The notes beneath the pieces were generated by a model. The model searched no databases. It had not been told where the DNA came from and was given only the letters and a program-made list of their open reading frames with translations. Made by a program: the position numbers and the translations under genes. This document shows, in pieces, positions 26,494 to 39,761 of a stretch of 64,000 nucleotides of DNA. Position 1 is the stretch's first letter, and each line of letters starts with the position of its first letter. Source of the stretch: Flaccisagitta enflata (taxonomy: Eukaryota; Chaetognatha; Sagittoidea; Aphragmophora); NCBI GenBank assembly GCA_965153355.1, contig OZ231128.1, positions 15,810,001-15,874,000 on the forward strand, given 5' to 3'.

Positions 26494-28439
26494 CAGCTGG
26501 GTAACAATAAAGTCACTAACTTCAGAACAGGGTGTTCTGAAGTTAACGACTTTACTGATTTCAAAGCTCACGTTTTAAGCAGGTAGTGTCAGGATGTGTT
26601 GACAGTTTTTTCAGTTTTCCCGTACTAAAAAATCTTCACTCTTCCTGGTTTTTGTTAGCAAAAATGCTGCAGATGCAAGAAAAACTATTGACAAAATTTT
26701 TTTATCAATTACCTCTTCAAAAAATGACAAAATGAAGGCGGAAGTGGCTCGGAAAAAAATGGAGCCAAAACACTTTTTCATTTTTTTCTCAAAATATGTC
26801 ATCTTCAAATTTCACCATTTTCTCGGCAAAGTTGCCCCTGTAGGTGATGTTGATAACAGCAAAAAAAAATTGGATACTACTCCTCTCAAAATGGGACTAA
26901 ATGACGAAAAAAAATTTTGAGCGTTAAAGTCATTAATTTCAGCGATTTTACTGATTTCAGTAATTTCACTGATTTTAACAATTTCAGTCCCCTTTTGCGC
27001 AATACCATTCAAAAGGTTCCAAAGTTGCTGATTTTAACGACTCTGTTACATCCTGAAGTCACTGAATTTAGTGACTTGTCCCACTTTTAATCTTAAATTT
27101 TCAAGATGTGCTACAAGACTGAATGGTTATATTGGAGATTTCCTTAAGAGCGTTTTTCAATATATTCAAAAAGATATTAAATGAAACAAAACAAGATGAC
27201 ATATCTTCCACAAACAAGGTGACTGGATGTCTTCCACGAGAGGACTCCTTACAGGAATCATAGAGAGAACTGCAAATCAGTGATCGTGACCGAGACGAGC
27301 AAGGGAATGAACCACCAACAAGAGTGAAGAACTGTAAATTGGAAAGCAAATGAAGAAAAGATTCATTAAACCAAAAGGACTATTGACGCACTCTATCTGA
27401 AAGGAATTGAGTAGAATTTATCATTTCAATAGACTGAACAAATTCTTGCTTAGGAAGAAAATCATCTGTTAATCTTTCACATTTGTGATCACCTTAAGAT
27501 TCATCATAAGCGATGAATGAGCGGGTGAGAATGGGCTATGAGATCATTTTGGTAAAATACCTCAGAGGACATGATTTGCTGAAGCCTTGAAATATTCTGG
27601 AACAAATGGAAAGTAATTCTTCCCCATGATGCTGCATAAGATTTTGCATGGCTGCTTCTACCAAAGTACCTGAAGGGACCTATACACCACCGTTGTTCAC
27701 AGTTGTTTATTTAGCCTTGTTTACTGATGAATTCTGTTTCATTATGACAGTGAATCTCAAGTTTATTTCTGTTTAGTTGTTGCAAGAGATTGAAGACTGT
27801 CTCTCCCATTTTTAGTTTCCTGTTTGAAAATCCATATTAATGTAGTTGACAAGCAAATTTTCCCCCACTTCTGCATGTATTTTAAGATGGTGGTGATTTA
27901 TTACTAATAGGCCAGCTGTTATTCACATTATTATCCTTTTGATTACCTATTGATATGTTGCTGCCTTATCAAACAAACCTACAACCAAACATTGACAGAC
28001 AGATAGATTTTAAAGACCAAATGTCACAAGATACCAAATGAAACCAAAAGAGAATAATGAAACTGGTCAGCAACTTTAAACGGGTCCTTAGTTTTCTGTT
28101 GACTGCCTTAACCATAGTTTTTCATCAAATTGAGCAGCTTGACTTTTGCTCTTGTTGTTGATGTTGTGCCCACCCATCCATAACGATATTCTTTTATCAG
28201 GCAAAGGTTGGGGAACAAATTCGGCCAAGAAGTCAAGTGCAAAAAAAAGATGATAGATTTGTCAAGAAGTGATTGAAAACCAGTTTACCAAGCATTGAAG
28301 CATTGAAAAATCATCACTGAATACTGATATTTTGATATTCGTTGAAAATTCCTTTTGAACAATTTGGTGTTTGTTGTTTAATTTATGTACATATAATCCT
28401 ATTAAAAAGGGTAAGAACCTTGATACTTTTGAATAGTGA

Positions 28440-28620
28440 TGTGGAAGCGCCAAATTTTTGGACCGCTTCCCCTTCCGCTTCCATTTTCAAAATTTTTTTT
28501 GCTTCCGCTTCCGCTTCCTCTTCCATTCAAAAATTTGTTTTCGCTTCCGCTTCCGCTTCCGCTTCCATTTCAAAAATCTTTAAAGCTTCCGCTTCCGCTC
28601 CCATTTCAATTTTTTTTTCC
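28440..28620. repeat. GCTTCC hexamer array
   Basis: Runs of GCTTCC/GCTTCCATT units separated by T-rich linkers (CAAAATTTTTTTT). Open frames here are Ser/Ala or Pro/Leu repeats without a domain. Confidence 0.75.
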
Positions 28621-28670
28621 GTTCCAAAGTTGCTGACTCTGTTACATCCTGAAGTCACTGAATTTAGTGA

Positions 28671-29244
28671 TGTCAGGACGCATTTCACGCAGCGGCGACG
28701 CGGCGGCAGCGCGGCAACAGCGTAGCGGCAGCGTAGCGGCGACGCGTTGGAAGAACTGTGGAAAGACTGTGGAAGAAGCTGTGGCAGAAGCTGTGGACGA
28801 TTCCGAGTAGCTGTGGCCAGGGCTGTGACTCAAACTGTGACTTTATCTGTGGTCATAAATAATCGTTATACAATCATTCTTTCTTCCAGACAGTGTTTCC
28901 ACTTTGTACTCACGTTTCTTTGCTTACACCTGCCAGATAGTATAAAGTCAGGTGCCCCTAGTAATTTCCTATCGTTAGCCAATATCATCATTCCATCGTT
29001 AAAAGAGAGATATAACCTACGTGTCCATTTGTGTATAGATGTGCCTCCATAAACCGGGTAGACAGCGTGGAATAGAGGGACTTGTATGAGACGCTGACGG
29101 AGTGATACGCTGATGGAGCGATACGCTAACGGAGCGCAGAGCGCGACGCCGACGAAGAGCGACGCCGGCGGATCCCGGCAACGACGGAGCGAGGCGCCGC
29201 GAGCCGCCGCCGGAAGAGACTGGTACAAGATATTTTCCCTCACA
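28671..29244. mobile_element. Solo LTR, 574 bp
   Basis: Starts TGTCAGGACG and ends CCCTCACA, flanked on both sides by GTGA (28667-28670, 29245-29248). Removing it restores the CTGAATTTAGTGACTTGTCC sequence seen in both arms of the surrounding foldback. A TATAAAG lies near 28939, and GC-rich direct repeats occur at 28686-28750 and 29085-29220. Strand is undetermined, and no internal region is present. Confidence 0.75.
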
Positions 29245-30970
29245 GTGACTTGTCCCACTTTTAATCCTCAATTTACAAGATGTGCTACAAGACTTACAGT
29301 AACCTAAGAGAACGATGAGACAACAACTCCCCAGCAAATACCAACAACCATTAAGATTTATCTGTCTGTCAATCTTTGGTTGTAGGTTTGTTTGATGAGG
29401 CAGCAACTTATCAATAGGTAATCAAAAGGATAATAATGTGAATAACGGCTTGCCTAGTAGTAATAAATCATCACCGTTTTAAAACATCTTTCTCCTTTCT
29501 CTCTACACATGCAGAAGTGGGGAAAAATTTGCTTGTCTACTACATTATACGGATTTTCAAACTGGAAACCAAAAATGGGAGAGAGAGTCTTTAATCTCTT
29601 GCAACAACTAAACAGAAATAAACTTGTGATTCACTGTCATAACGAAACAGAATTCATCAGTAAACAAGGCTAAATAAACAACTGTGGACAACAGTGATGT
29701 ATAGGTCCCTTCAGGTACTTTTGGTAGAAGCAGCCATGCAAAATCTTTTGCAGCATCATGGGAAGAATTACTATTCATTTGTTCCAGAATATTTTAAGGC
29801 TTCAGCAAACCATGTCCTCTCAGGTATTTTACCAAAATGATCTCATAGCCCATTCTCACCCGCTCATTCATCGCCAATGATGAATCTTAAGGTGATCACA
29901 AATGTGAAAGATTAACAGATGATTTTCTTCCTAAGCAGGAATTTGTTAAGTCTATTGAAATGATAAATTCTACTCAATTCATTTCATTTTCAGAAGGAGT
30001 GCGTCAATAGTCCTTTTGGTTTAATGAATCTTTTCTTCATTTGCTTTCCAATTTACAGCTCTTCGCTCGTGTTGATGGTTCATTCCCTTGCTCATCTCGG
30101 TCACGATCACAGATTTCCAGTTCTCTCTACAATTCTTGTAGAGAGTCCTCTCTTGGAAGACTTCCGGTCGCCTTGTTCGTGAAAGACATGTCATCTCGTT
30201 TTGTTTCATTTAATATCTTTTTAAATATATTGAATTTATTTAAGATTTTGATATGAAAAACACTCCTTAGGAAATCTCCAATATAACCATTCAGTCTTGT
30301 AGCACATCTTGTAAATTGAGGATTAAAAGTGGGACAAGTCACTAAATTCAGTGACTTCAGGATGTAACAGAGTCGTTAAAATCAGCAACTTTGGAACCTT
30401 TAGAATGGTATTGCGCAAAAGGGGACTGAAATTGTTAAAATCAGTGAAATTACTGAAATCAGTAAAATCGCTGAAATTAATGACTTTAACGCTCAAAACT
30501 TTTTTTCGTCATTTAGTCCCATTTTGAGAGGAGTAGTATCCAATTTTTTTTTGCTGTTATCAACATCACCTACAGGGGCAACTTTGCCGAGAAAATGGTG
30601 AAATTTGAAGACGACATATTTTGAGAAAAAAATGAAAAAGTGTTTTGGCTCCATTTTTTTCCGAGCCACTTCCACCGCGATTTTGTCATATTTTGAAGAG
30701 GTAATCGATAAAAAAATTTTGCTAATGGTTTTTCTAGCATCTGCAGCATTTTTGCTAACAAAAACCAGGAAGAGTGAAGATTTTTTAGTACGAGAAAACA
30801 GAAAAAAATGTCAACATATCCTGACACTACCTGCTTAAAAAGTGAGCTTTGAAATCAGTAAAGTCGTTAACTTCAGAACACCCTGTTCTGAAGTTAGTGA
30901 CTTTATTGTTACCCAGCTGATATAAGTTTGCTTTTGTTTGTCTCTCTGTTTATGTGTTCCCGTCTGTGTC

Positions 30971-31157
30971 TTTTTAGTCGCGGACAAGCGACTCTATAAG
31001 AGGCTTTGTCCGTCCGTCCGTCCGTTGGTTGGTTGGTTGGTTGGTTGGTTGGTTGGTCGGTTGGTCCGTCACGCTCGAGTCGAAAAGTGGTAAAACACGC
31101 ATTTCCGCCCCTGCCCACCCGTCCGCGACTGGTATTGGCCGTGTATCCGGCCTTGTT
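30971..31157 (+). repeat. Rep-A copy, full length
   Basis: Hairpin AGTCGCGGACAAGCGACT, then CTATAAGAGGCTTTGTCC, a CCGT then GGTT array, GAGTCGAAAAGTGG, CGCATTTCCGCCCCTGCCCA and CCGTGTATCCGGCCTTGTT. Confidence 0.9.
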
Positions 31158-31291
31158 GTAATACTACTTGTCTGTTTGATTCTCAGATTGCCCCTTTTTT
31201 GTCTGTCTGTATGTCACTCCGTCTGTCTGTCTCACAGCCAGTCTGTCTGTCTGTCTGTGTCTGTCTGTCTGTCTGTTTGTCTTCCAGTCCG

Positions 31292-31293
31292 TT

Positions 31294-31382
<89 letters not shown>
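31292..31382. repeat. (CT)n microsatellite
   Basis: Pure CT tract preceded by a CTGT-rich stretch. Confidence 0.96.
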
Positions 31383-31387
<5 letters not shown>

Positions 31388-31530
31388 ATTCTCCAATGCA
31401 TAGAAATCACGGATTTTTCTCATTTCCCTCCTTCATCTTTTTCTTTTCCGTCCTCATTATTTGTCTTTGTTATTCTTTCTTTAAAGCCATGCATATATGT
31501 TAAGTGAAGCAAAGGTTGGCGATAGTATAT

Positions 31531-31977
<447 letters not shown>

Positions 31978-32240
31978 CAAGCGTAATTGTGCACTAATAA
32001 TTCCTAGGTCAATTCTACATTGGCTTCCTCTGGCAACCGATAGGCAATATTTTGCTCAGTCCCTTAGAATGTGCTCTAGTGAAGCACAACTTAGGTAGGT
32101 ATGTATGTGTATGTAATGGAAGCTTACACTATATAAATGTCTGTATTTTTTTCAGATTTTCCTTTCAAGTTTAATGTTTCTTATGTGAATAATTGTGTTT
32201 TATATAGGATAAATTGTTGCACACGTCACAAAGCCCAGAT

Positions 32241-32387
32241 TTTTTAGTTGCGGACACGCAACTCTATAAGAGGCTTTGTCCATCCGTTGATCCGTCCGTG
32301 GTGATTGAGTTGGAAAGTGTGAAAACGCGCATATCCGCCCCTGCCCACCCGTCCGCAATTGCTATTGGCCGTGTATCCGGCCTTGTT
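32241..32387 (+). repeat. Rep-A copy, short array
   Basis: Perfect hairpin AGTTGCG-GACA-CGCAACT, an unusually short array (GTCCATCCGTTGATCCGTCC) and the standard terminus. Probably close to the minimal unit. Confidence 0.88.
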
Positions 32388-32452
32388 ACAAACCTCCAAG
32401 GTAACATCTTTTACACGGCAAATACATTGATCAAGCACTTTAGATCATGGTA

Positions 32453-33059
32453 AGATACTATCTAGAACATAAGTATATCGACAGTATAGGGATTGAATAA
32501 TCTATCAGTATGGGAATCATAAAAAAACCTCCAAAATATGATAGATACTTAATATTACATCTTAGGCGTTCAACAACAAACTGTATATAGATTTTCTAAG
32601 CATTTTTACAAAAACGCTGAGAATAAATGCAGGATTACTCTCCCTCATAAAATCTTATTCAAAAAAATTCCCAAGTGTATGCTATGTTCTCCCTTTTGCT
32701 TCAGTTGCAATCCTAATGACTAAGAGAGGTTGAAATCAACCAAGAAAATGCAACAAAGGTGTTGGGCGCTGTAATGAGGACCAAAAATAGGGTGGAAAAA
32801 ACCTCCAATCTATCTGAAAAGAGACTTAGTGACTTGTAAAGAAACTAGATGCAATTTTTACATATTTTTTGATTGGAGTAACAATCTTGTTTTGCTTGTC
32901 ATTTCTAAACGGCTTGAGCTAAAAGGATGCGATTTGCGCCATTTGGTCAGAAATTCGAAGTAGTTTCCGAATCTCACTGATTTTTATGTAATTTTTTTAT
33001 TCTATATAGAGTTATTGCTTTAAATGCCTGTCGATATACATATGTTCTAGATAGTATTT
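32453..33059. mobile_element. Inverted-repeat MITE, about 607 bp
   Basis: Ends AAGATACTATCTAGAACATA and the complement (one change), flanked by TA. No coding capacity. Confidence 0.7.
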
Positions 33060-33205
33060 TATAAGCTCGATCCATTCATCAGCCAGATGCGATGAAAATG
33101 CAGCTGTTTTTCTCCCCTCGTGTTGGCAGCCAATCTAATCTTCTACTTTGCCGGTTAAAGAAGGAGCTAAACGCCGACAGAAAGACTCTGATTGATTTGT
33201 TTTTT

Positions 33206-33632
33206 GGGCAGCGGTCCGGTCCAGAAGGGGACGAAGTCCTGTAAATCACAGGGGGACTTTTGTTCATCCATCTGATTGTCCATCTGTTTGACCATCCATT
33301 TGTTAGTATGTCCGTCTGTACCCCTCCCGGCCCTCGGAGGCTTTCAGGCCTAAAATCTGCCCTATCACACCTGAAATCTGCCCTCAGGCCCGCAATCTGT
33401 CCTCTCAGGCATTTCATCTGCCCTCTCAGATGGATTCAAGGCTTGAGAGGGCAGATTTCAGGCCTGAAACGTTAGATTTCAGGCCAGAGAGGGCAGATTT
33501 CAGGCCTTTAAGGACAGATTCCAGGTCTGAGAGGGCCTGGGGGAGATGGACAGATGGACGAACGAACGAATGAACGGACAAACGAAAGTCCCCTGTGTTC
33601 TAAAGGACTTGGTCCCTTTGGGGCCGCTGCCC
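33206..33632. repeat. Rep-B type I foldback
   Basis: GGGCAGCGGTCCGGTCCAGA head, CCTGTAAATCACAGGGGGAC, tandem CTGCCCTATCACACCTGAAA units, turn near 33430, then complementary units and CTTTGGGGCCGCTGCCC. Confidence 0.85.
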
Positions 33633-33728
33633 TGCTTCTTCTCACTCCGATTCACAGTCATGCAAAGCAGGGCAATGAGTATCGTCGACCACCTTTTTCC
33701 CATGGGCGACCTGTTTTTTCTTCTTTTT
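33633..33728 (+). repeat. Link module
   Basis: TCACTCCGATTCACAGTCAT, GCAGGGCAATGAGTATCGTCG and CCATGGGCGACCTG, leading here to another Rep-B head rather than to Rep-A. Confidence 0.65.
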
Positions 33729-34080
33729 AGGTAGCGGCCCCATAAGGGCCAAAGACCTATGCCTTCACACAGAGGGGAAATATGACAAATATCTAATCCC
33801 TCTTCTGTTTTTTTCTGTCTTGAAGTCTTACTTCCAGCATCCCAGGTTGAAATCGAAGCTCGAAGGCTCACGGCTCAAATTGTTTTTTATGCTTCCATTT
33901 TCGTCAACATAGTACGCTACCATCCAAACAGCAGGCGCAATCGTCAATGACACAGTCTACATACTAAATCCCAGCCTCAAGGCTCAAATCTCAATGTTAA
34001 ACTCCATATTCTAGCCTCAAGGCGTGAATTACAACCTGATGGCTCTATTCACGGCCTCAAGGCTCAAACCCAGTGTGAAG
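33729..34080. repeat. Rep-B type II, left arm
   Basis: GTAGCGGCCCCATAAGGGCC, AAGACCTATGCCTTCACACA and decayed tandem CCTCAAGGCTCAAATC units at about 33850-34075. The right end is missing. Confidence 0.6.
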
Positions 34081-34292
34081 ATAGAATCAGTTTCACACAG
34101 GTTGTTATTTCAACCAAAGCTGCTGTTCCCCTGGCTATATCATCCTTATATAACAAAGTTGCAAAGGGGCAATGGGTACCGTTGACCATCTAATGATTTT
34201 GTGACTATTTTTCCCTCTGTTCATTCTCGCCATGTCGCCAACTGATCTCAGGGAGCGAGGAATTGCATTCAACAAAAAAAAAAACACCCGTT

Positions 34293-34386
<94 letters not shown>

Positions 34387-34420
34387 TGTAAGTGTGTCTG
34401 TGTGTCTGAGTGTTTGTGTG
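34293..34420. repeat. (GT)n microsatellite
   Basis: GT tract to about 34379, then interrupted GTGTCTGT sequence. Confidence 0.95.
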
Positions 34421-34424
34421 TTTA

Positions 34425-35000
34425 TGCACCTTGATGTCTGTGAGCGTTTCTTGTAAAAGAAAGAGGTGCGAGAAAAGGTTCTTACTTTTGTCATGGTTGT
34501 TTTGCACGTTCTATTGGGGATAGAAGTCATTCATTTATGAGAAAAACCTCAAAAAATGTTCATTAATATTTAAAACATTTCCAGATAGGTTGCTGTAGGC
34601 GTGACAATGACAAGACAAATATGTACTGCATATGGAAAATGAAGCAAAATGGTAAGGAACACATTTTAATCAGTAATATTTCGTTTTCAATCTTTTATCT
34701 ATTTCAAAAGCTTTTTGATTAAAGTTTGAATTACAAGCTTGGTTAGTTTATCAAAAAACACGTCCATTTCCTTTGCTTAAAAGGATTGTGTATCTTAATT
34801 GAAAGTGCATAGATAATTTAGCCGGAAAAGGGGAAAAGAACAGAAGTACACAAGTTTCTAAAAAAGTTCATCAATATCATGGATTTAGTCTAACAAAGCT
34901 GAAACTAATAGCGGCAGCCTGTTCATGCGCAACACTGTACTAGAACTAATGATTAGTAATGAACTAGTAATTTCAATCTATTAAATTTCCTTTCATTCAA
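34425..35000. other. No gene recognised
   Basis: AT-rich, with no open frame of note and no repeat partner noticed. Confidence 0.45.
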
Positions 35001-35004
35001 ATTC

Positions 35005-35218
35005 TTTAGTCGCGTGCTACGCGACTCTACACCCCGCTATGTCGGTCCGTCGGTCCGTCGGTCGGTCAGTCGGTCGGTTGGTTGGTCCCCTTTTTACTTT
35101 TTCGGCGTTTTTGAGCTTTTTTAGCATATGGCTCCTGCCCAGATGTCCTAGTGACCTTCTCTAGCACTGCTCCTGCCCACCCGCACGCGACTAGGGTAGC
35201 CGTGTATCCGTGCTTGTT
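35005..35218 (+). repeat. Rep-A copy, long-middle subtype
   Basis: Hairpin AGTCGCG-TGCTA-CGCGACT, CTACACCCCGCTATGTCGGT, GGTC array, CCCCTTTTTACTTTTTCGGC, GTCCTAGTGACCTTCTC, CTGCCCACCCGCACGCGACT and the terminus CCGTGTATCCGTGCTTGTT. It represents the subtype that lies mostly in minus orientation elsewhere. Confidence 0.88.
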
Positions 35219-35424
35219 ATATTTTGACGTTTATAAAAGAAGCTTTTTCTATTGGATAAAGTTTATATCTAAGACTTTTAGTAAAGATAAACATGCTGCC
35301 GGTGTATCCGGGAAGAGTGCCTTTAAGCTAAATGGGATATTGGAAAGTTTGGGAGTCAGTGCAGCACACAATACGCGACTTGTAAGACGCTCTGACCTGT
35401 ACAACACGTCTTTGATAGGAAGCA

Positions 35425-35427
<3 letters not shown>

Positions 35428-35474
<47 letters not shown>
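35428..35474. repeat. (GA)n microsatellite
   Basis: Pure GA tract. Confidence 0.93.
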
Positions 35475-35475
<1 letters not shown>

Positions 35476-36093
35476 AGAGGTTCCTGCTGTCGTAAATCTG
35501 TTGAGGAAGCAAAAGCGTGAAGTTGCGAGGATTGACCCAAAAGAAAAGAGCAAAACTTCCCAATTCAATGAAGACAACCACAGCTGAAGAAAAAAACTAA
35601 AAGAAGGAAAGAGGGAGAAAAATCCAGTCATCCTAGGATCGCATATGGTCCGTGGTACCCGTTGCCCTGCTCATTGTAATAGAAGTTGGGCTAGACCGCT
35701 TGAAAAATCTGGAGTGGACTTGGGAGGCAATGGAACAGCTCAAGTAGGTTAGTCAGACTAAAAGCTGGCTTAGGACTTTTTAAAGGCAGGCATGAATAAA
35801 GTATACTTCCTCCTCCTTGTAGGAAAGTATGACGAAAAACTTTTTTTCACCAAAGCCCCCGTCATTGATATCAATCAATGCAGAATATCAAGGGCTTTCG
35901 ATTGATACCCCATAGTGCATGTTTTAACTTATTTTGCAACATATTTCACGCTTTGTTGCCTTTTGTGCCGTTCCTTTGAGCCTGTCACTTTTTCGGATGT
36001 AACTTTCAAACAAACTGAAACCCCGTAGGCGATAAAAATTCGACTTAGAACACGATGTGTATCCGCCTAAAGTGAACATGTTATGTGATGGCG

Positions 36094-36375
<282 letters not shown>

Positions 36376-36384
36376 CACAACAAC

Positions 36385-36605
36385 ATGGGCACAAGAGCGA
36401 GAGTGAGAGCGAGAGAGCAAGAACGAGAAAGTAAGAGCGAGAGAGCAGGAACGAGAGAGCGAGTGAGCAAGAGCAAGAGCAAGAGAGCAAGAGAGCAAGA
36501 TCGAGAGAGCAAAAGAGCGAGAGAGCAAGAGCGAGAGAGCAAAAGAGCAAGAAAGCAAGAGCGAGAGAGCAAGAGCGAGAGAGAGATAGAAATAGAGAGT
36601 AAGTG
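36385..36605. repeat. GAGCGAGAGAGCAA minisatellite
   Basis: Purine-rich tandem of GAGC, GAGA and AAGA units, about 220 bp. Confidence 0.85.
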
Positions 36606-36663
36606 AAAGATATACAAATTATCACATGCATGAATCATGAATGTTCTCCATTATCAAAGCAAG

Positions 36664-36878
36664 TAACGCGGGCTTACAATTTGGTCGCGGATGGGTGGGC
36701 AGGAGTGTACAAACCTACCCCCCTTAACACTCCCCTTCCATATACAAACATGCAGGGGTGATATTCGGGTCTTTACATTTTTCAATTTGATCATTACAGA
36801 CCGACGGATGGACCAACGGTACTCTTGACCAACGGACGGACAAAGCCACTTTTAGAGTCACAAGTCCGCGACTAAAAA
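36664..36878 (-). repeat. Rep-A copy, degenerate
   Basis: GGTCGCGGATGGGTGGGCAGG head; tail CAAAGCCACTTTTAGAGTCA, then AAGTCCGCGACTAAAAA with an imperfect hairpin. Confidence 0.75.
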
Positions 36879-37085
36879 GAAAACAAGGTCATTAGACCTA
36901 AGTTGCGTGCGTCGGCACTTTCAGAAAGATTCGGTCAGACAGCCATACAAACTGACAGACAGACAGACAGACAGACAGGCACACAAATTTTCATAATGAC
37001 CTCGGAAAAAGTGGTCTCCACCTCCCAGTGCCTTCTCTATTGTTAAAAAATGTAAAAAATAAAAAAAGTGTTTAAAACGACTTTG

Positions 37086-37158
37086 TTACGGACCGACAGA
37101 CTGACGGACCGACGGACCGACAAAGTGGCCTATAGAGTCGCGTAGCACGCGACTAAAA
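37086..37158 (-). repeat. Rep-A right half
   Basis: GACCGACAGACTGACGG array, AAAGTGGCCTATAGAGTCG and perfect hairpin AGTCGCG-TAGCA-CGCGACT with an A tail. Confidence 0.82.
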
Positions 37159-37655
37159 AAAACTTTATGATTAGGAACGTTCAAAAACAATAAACTGTTT
37201 GCTGTCAGTTTCACGCGCAACTTCCATGGTGTGTTTGCCTAGCTCTGTAAGAAAGGGTTCGTCTTGATATAGCGCTAGCGTTAGTCAGAATAGTTTTAGA
37301 AAAAATCTGAAACCAGATTTGGAATCAGCATGATCAAAACTGTCAGACCACGAGAGTTCAGCCGCGTTCAGGCATTTTTGCAAGCGTGAAGGCGTTTTTC
37401 AGTGCACTTATCTTAACTCCCTTGAAACTGAGTTGTTTTTTATCGCTAAAAGATGACATTCTAACTCCCAGGACACTTTCTATGTCATACTGGGTGAGCA
37501 AAATCATCAGATAATCATTTTTGATGATACCCTTACACTAAATTTGCGTGTTAAAAAAATCAGTCAACTTTTTTCCCCACACGTTTATTCCTCCGACTGC
37601 CCTGCAAACGTTCCTACTCCTTGACGAGAGGAAGGGGGAAGGTTGTATGACATAT
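37159..37655. other. No gene recognised
   Basis: Unique-looking sequence without recognisable coding or repeat structure. Confidence 0.4.
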
Positions 37656-37659
37656 GGAA

Positions 37660-37705
37660 ATTTCTACTTGTGTTCTACAGGACATTGGCCCTTAGGGGCC
37701 GCTGT

Positions 37706-37708
<3 letters not shown>
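37660..37708. repeat. Rep-B type I terminal fragment
   Basis: TTGTGTTCTACAGGACATTG followed by CCCTTAGGGGCCGCTGTCC. Only the right terminus remains. Confidence 0.7.
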
Positions 37709-37790
<82 letters not shown>

Positions 37791-37851
37791 AGACAGACAG
37801 ACAGACAGACAGACAGAAAGACAGAAAGACCGACCGACCGACCGACCGACC

Positions 37852-37901
<50 letters not shown>

Positions 37902-37909
37902 TATAAAAA

Positions 37910-37964
<55 letters not shown>

Positions 37965-37984
37965 TATAAAAAAGATAGACAGTC

Positions 37985-38021
<37 letters not shown>

Positions 38022-38040
38022 AACGGACCAGGACAGACAC
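37708..38040. repeat. (GA)n, (GACA)n and (GACC)n arrays
   Basis: GA at 37708-37788, then GACA with a short GACC block near 37828-37852. A duplicated GATATAAAAAAGATA insert (near 37900 and 37965) shows the GACA block was copied as a unit. Confidence 0.93.
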
Positions 38041-38426
38041 ATTAATCAATAAACAGACAGGCACAAAGGCACAGGGGCAGGTAGACGGAAAGACAAACAG
38101 GCAAATAGGTAGGTAAGTACATAGGAATGGATATATGTAGATTTTTCTATAAACCTAAGAAAAGAGAAAAGAAACTGGGCTTGACTGGACCGGACTGGAA
38201 ATGGACAGTCATACAAAAATAAAGTCGGCTTAAAAGACGTTAGAAAGAGAAAGCTGGGACGAAGAATGACTAACCTTCCTTTGATCTTGCACCCTTTTCT
38301 TCTCATGAATACCTTTATGACTGGTAGAATACTAAAGACTGTTCGAGCGTGAGTCAGTATCTGCATCTGAAGATGGTGAGCTTTGATCTTAACGTTTAGT
38401 AGGGAAAGAGAGAAGAGAGTATGAAA

Positions 38427-38705
38427 GCGGTGGATGGGCAGGGGCAGTGCTAGTGATGGTCTCTAAGGCATTTGGACAAGAGCAGTGAGCGCAAAAAAAG
38501 CTCATTAACCATGAAAAGGTAAAAGGGGGACCGACCGACCGACCGACCGACCGACCGACCGACCGACCGACCGACCAACCAACCGACCGACCGACCGACC
38601 AACCGACCAACCGACCAACCGACCGACCGACCAACCGACCGACCGACCGACCAACCGACCGACCGACCGATCAGGTTGTTAAGTCGCGTATCACGCGATT
38701 AAAAG
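38427..38705 (-). repeat. Rep-A copy with expanded (GACC)n
   Basis: GGTGGATGGGCAGGGGCAGT, CATTTGGACAAGAGCAGTGA, AAAAGGTAAAAGGGGGACCG, a GACC/AACC array of about 145 bp and hairpin AGTCGCG-TATCA-CGCGATT. Confidence 0.85.
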
Positions 38706-39098
38706 ACAATCAAATGTAAGAAATGTCGACCCGCCTGTGCCTAAATTCGTGTCATCAATCTTTCAAATTAACAAACGAACAATCGGCAATCACATTTTTA
38801 GATGCGTCCGTCAGGAAAGAGAGTTCATCCATCCGTTTGCTGTTCGACTGGTACATCGGTCCATGGACCCGTTATGCCAGTGCAAAAATCACATTTCTCT
38901 GCAGCAGTTTGTACCCCTCATCCATCTGAGTGATCTGTCTCTTTATGTATCGCACACATTATATGAGTTTTATATAGGATGAATTGTTGCACTTGTCACA
39001 CATTGGGCGCGTAACCCAGTAACAGAGTCAGGACTCAGGACGCATTGTTACCCGATCAGGCTTGTTTTGCGAAGAACTCGAGTTTTTTCATCCTTTCA

Positions 39099-39300
39099 TT
39101 TTTAGTCGCGGACTCGCGACTCTTTTAGAGGCTTTGTCCGTTGATCTGTCGGTCGGTCGGTAACGGTGGAGTCGATCAGTGTGCAAAACGAGAATTTAGG
39201 ATGCTGCGGCTGGAAATGCGTGTGTACAAAGGGAGTGAGGGAGGGTGTTTTGGGCCACTGCCCACCCTTTCGTGACGATATTGTAACCGCGTGTTACATG
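39099..39300 (+). repeat. Rep-A copy, variant right end
   Basis: Hairpin AGTCGCG-GACT-CGCGACT, CTTTTAGAGGCTTTGTCCGT, GGTC array and CGGTGGAGTCGATCAGTGTG, then the variant end GTGACGATATTGTAACCGCG. Confidence 0.78.
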
Positions 39301-39761
39301 TTAGGGCGCGTTTCTAGTCAATCGAGACAATCATATATATTTTTACCAGGCCACTTGGGCGCTCGCTACGTTCGTTCGCTCTCATCGCTCATTCCGCTCA
39401 CTTGCCCATCAGTGCTGCGCTTCGCTCTGCTTGCTTCGCTCGCTGGCTTTATTTAAGGGCTCACTCACTCACTTCGCTCACTTCCTTGTGGGACAGAGAA
39501 ATTCCATTCATAAATATGCGAAACCGCGTTTGGCGAGAATGAAGGCGTTTTTTGTAATCACCAGAAACACACCCTTACTTGTCAGTCTTATGAACATGAT
39601 TTTGCCAGTGGGTATGTCTGTTGGCCAGTCGGTCGGTTATTACTTTGTCTCTTCAATGTCTTTTGATTTGCTTTGCAATGTGTCCGTCGGTATGTTTTTT
39701 GTGTCTGGTGATGTTGTCTTTTTCTTTTCAACACCTTTCGTTTTAGTCTCTCTTCTTTTCA

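Larger units (their letters stand above)
26494..30919. mobile_element. 4.4-kb foldback element
   Basis: Left arm about 26494-28010 and right arm about 29340-30919 are reverse complements at high identity by eye. The ends read GGGTAACAATAAAGTCACTA, flanked by the palindrome AGCT on both sides (possible 4-bp duplication). Each end has a subterminal hairpin, a 12-bp stem AACTTCAGAACA/TGTTCTGAAGTT. No transposase frame was recognised in arms or loop. The loop contains a GCTTCC array and a nested solo LTR. Confidence 0.8.

Noticed and set aside
39003-39057. GTAACCCAG...GTTACCC as a small relative of the 26.5-kb foldback
   Set aside because: Only seven bases at each end match and the interior is unrelated.
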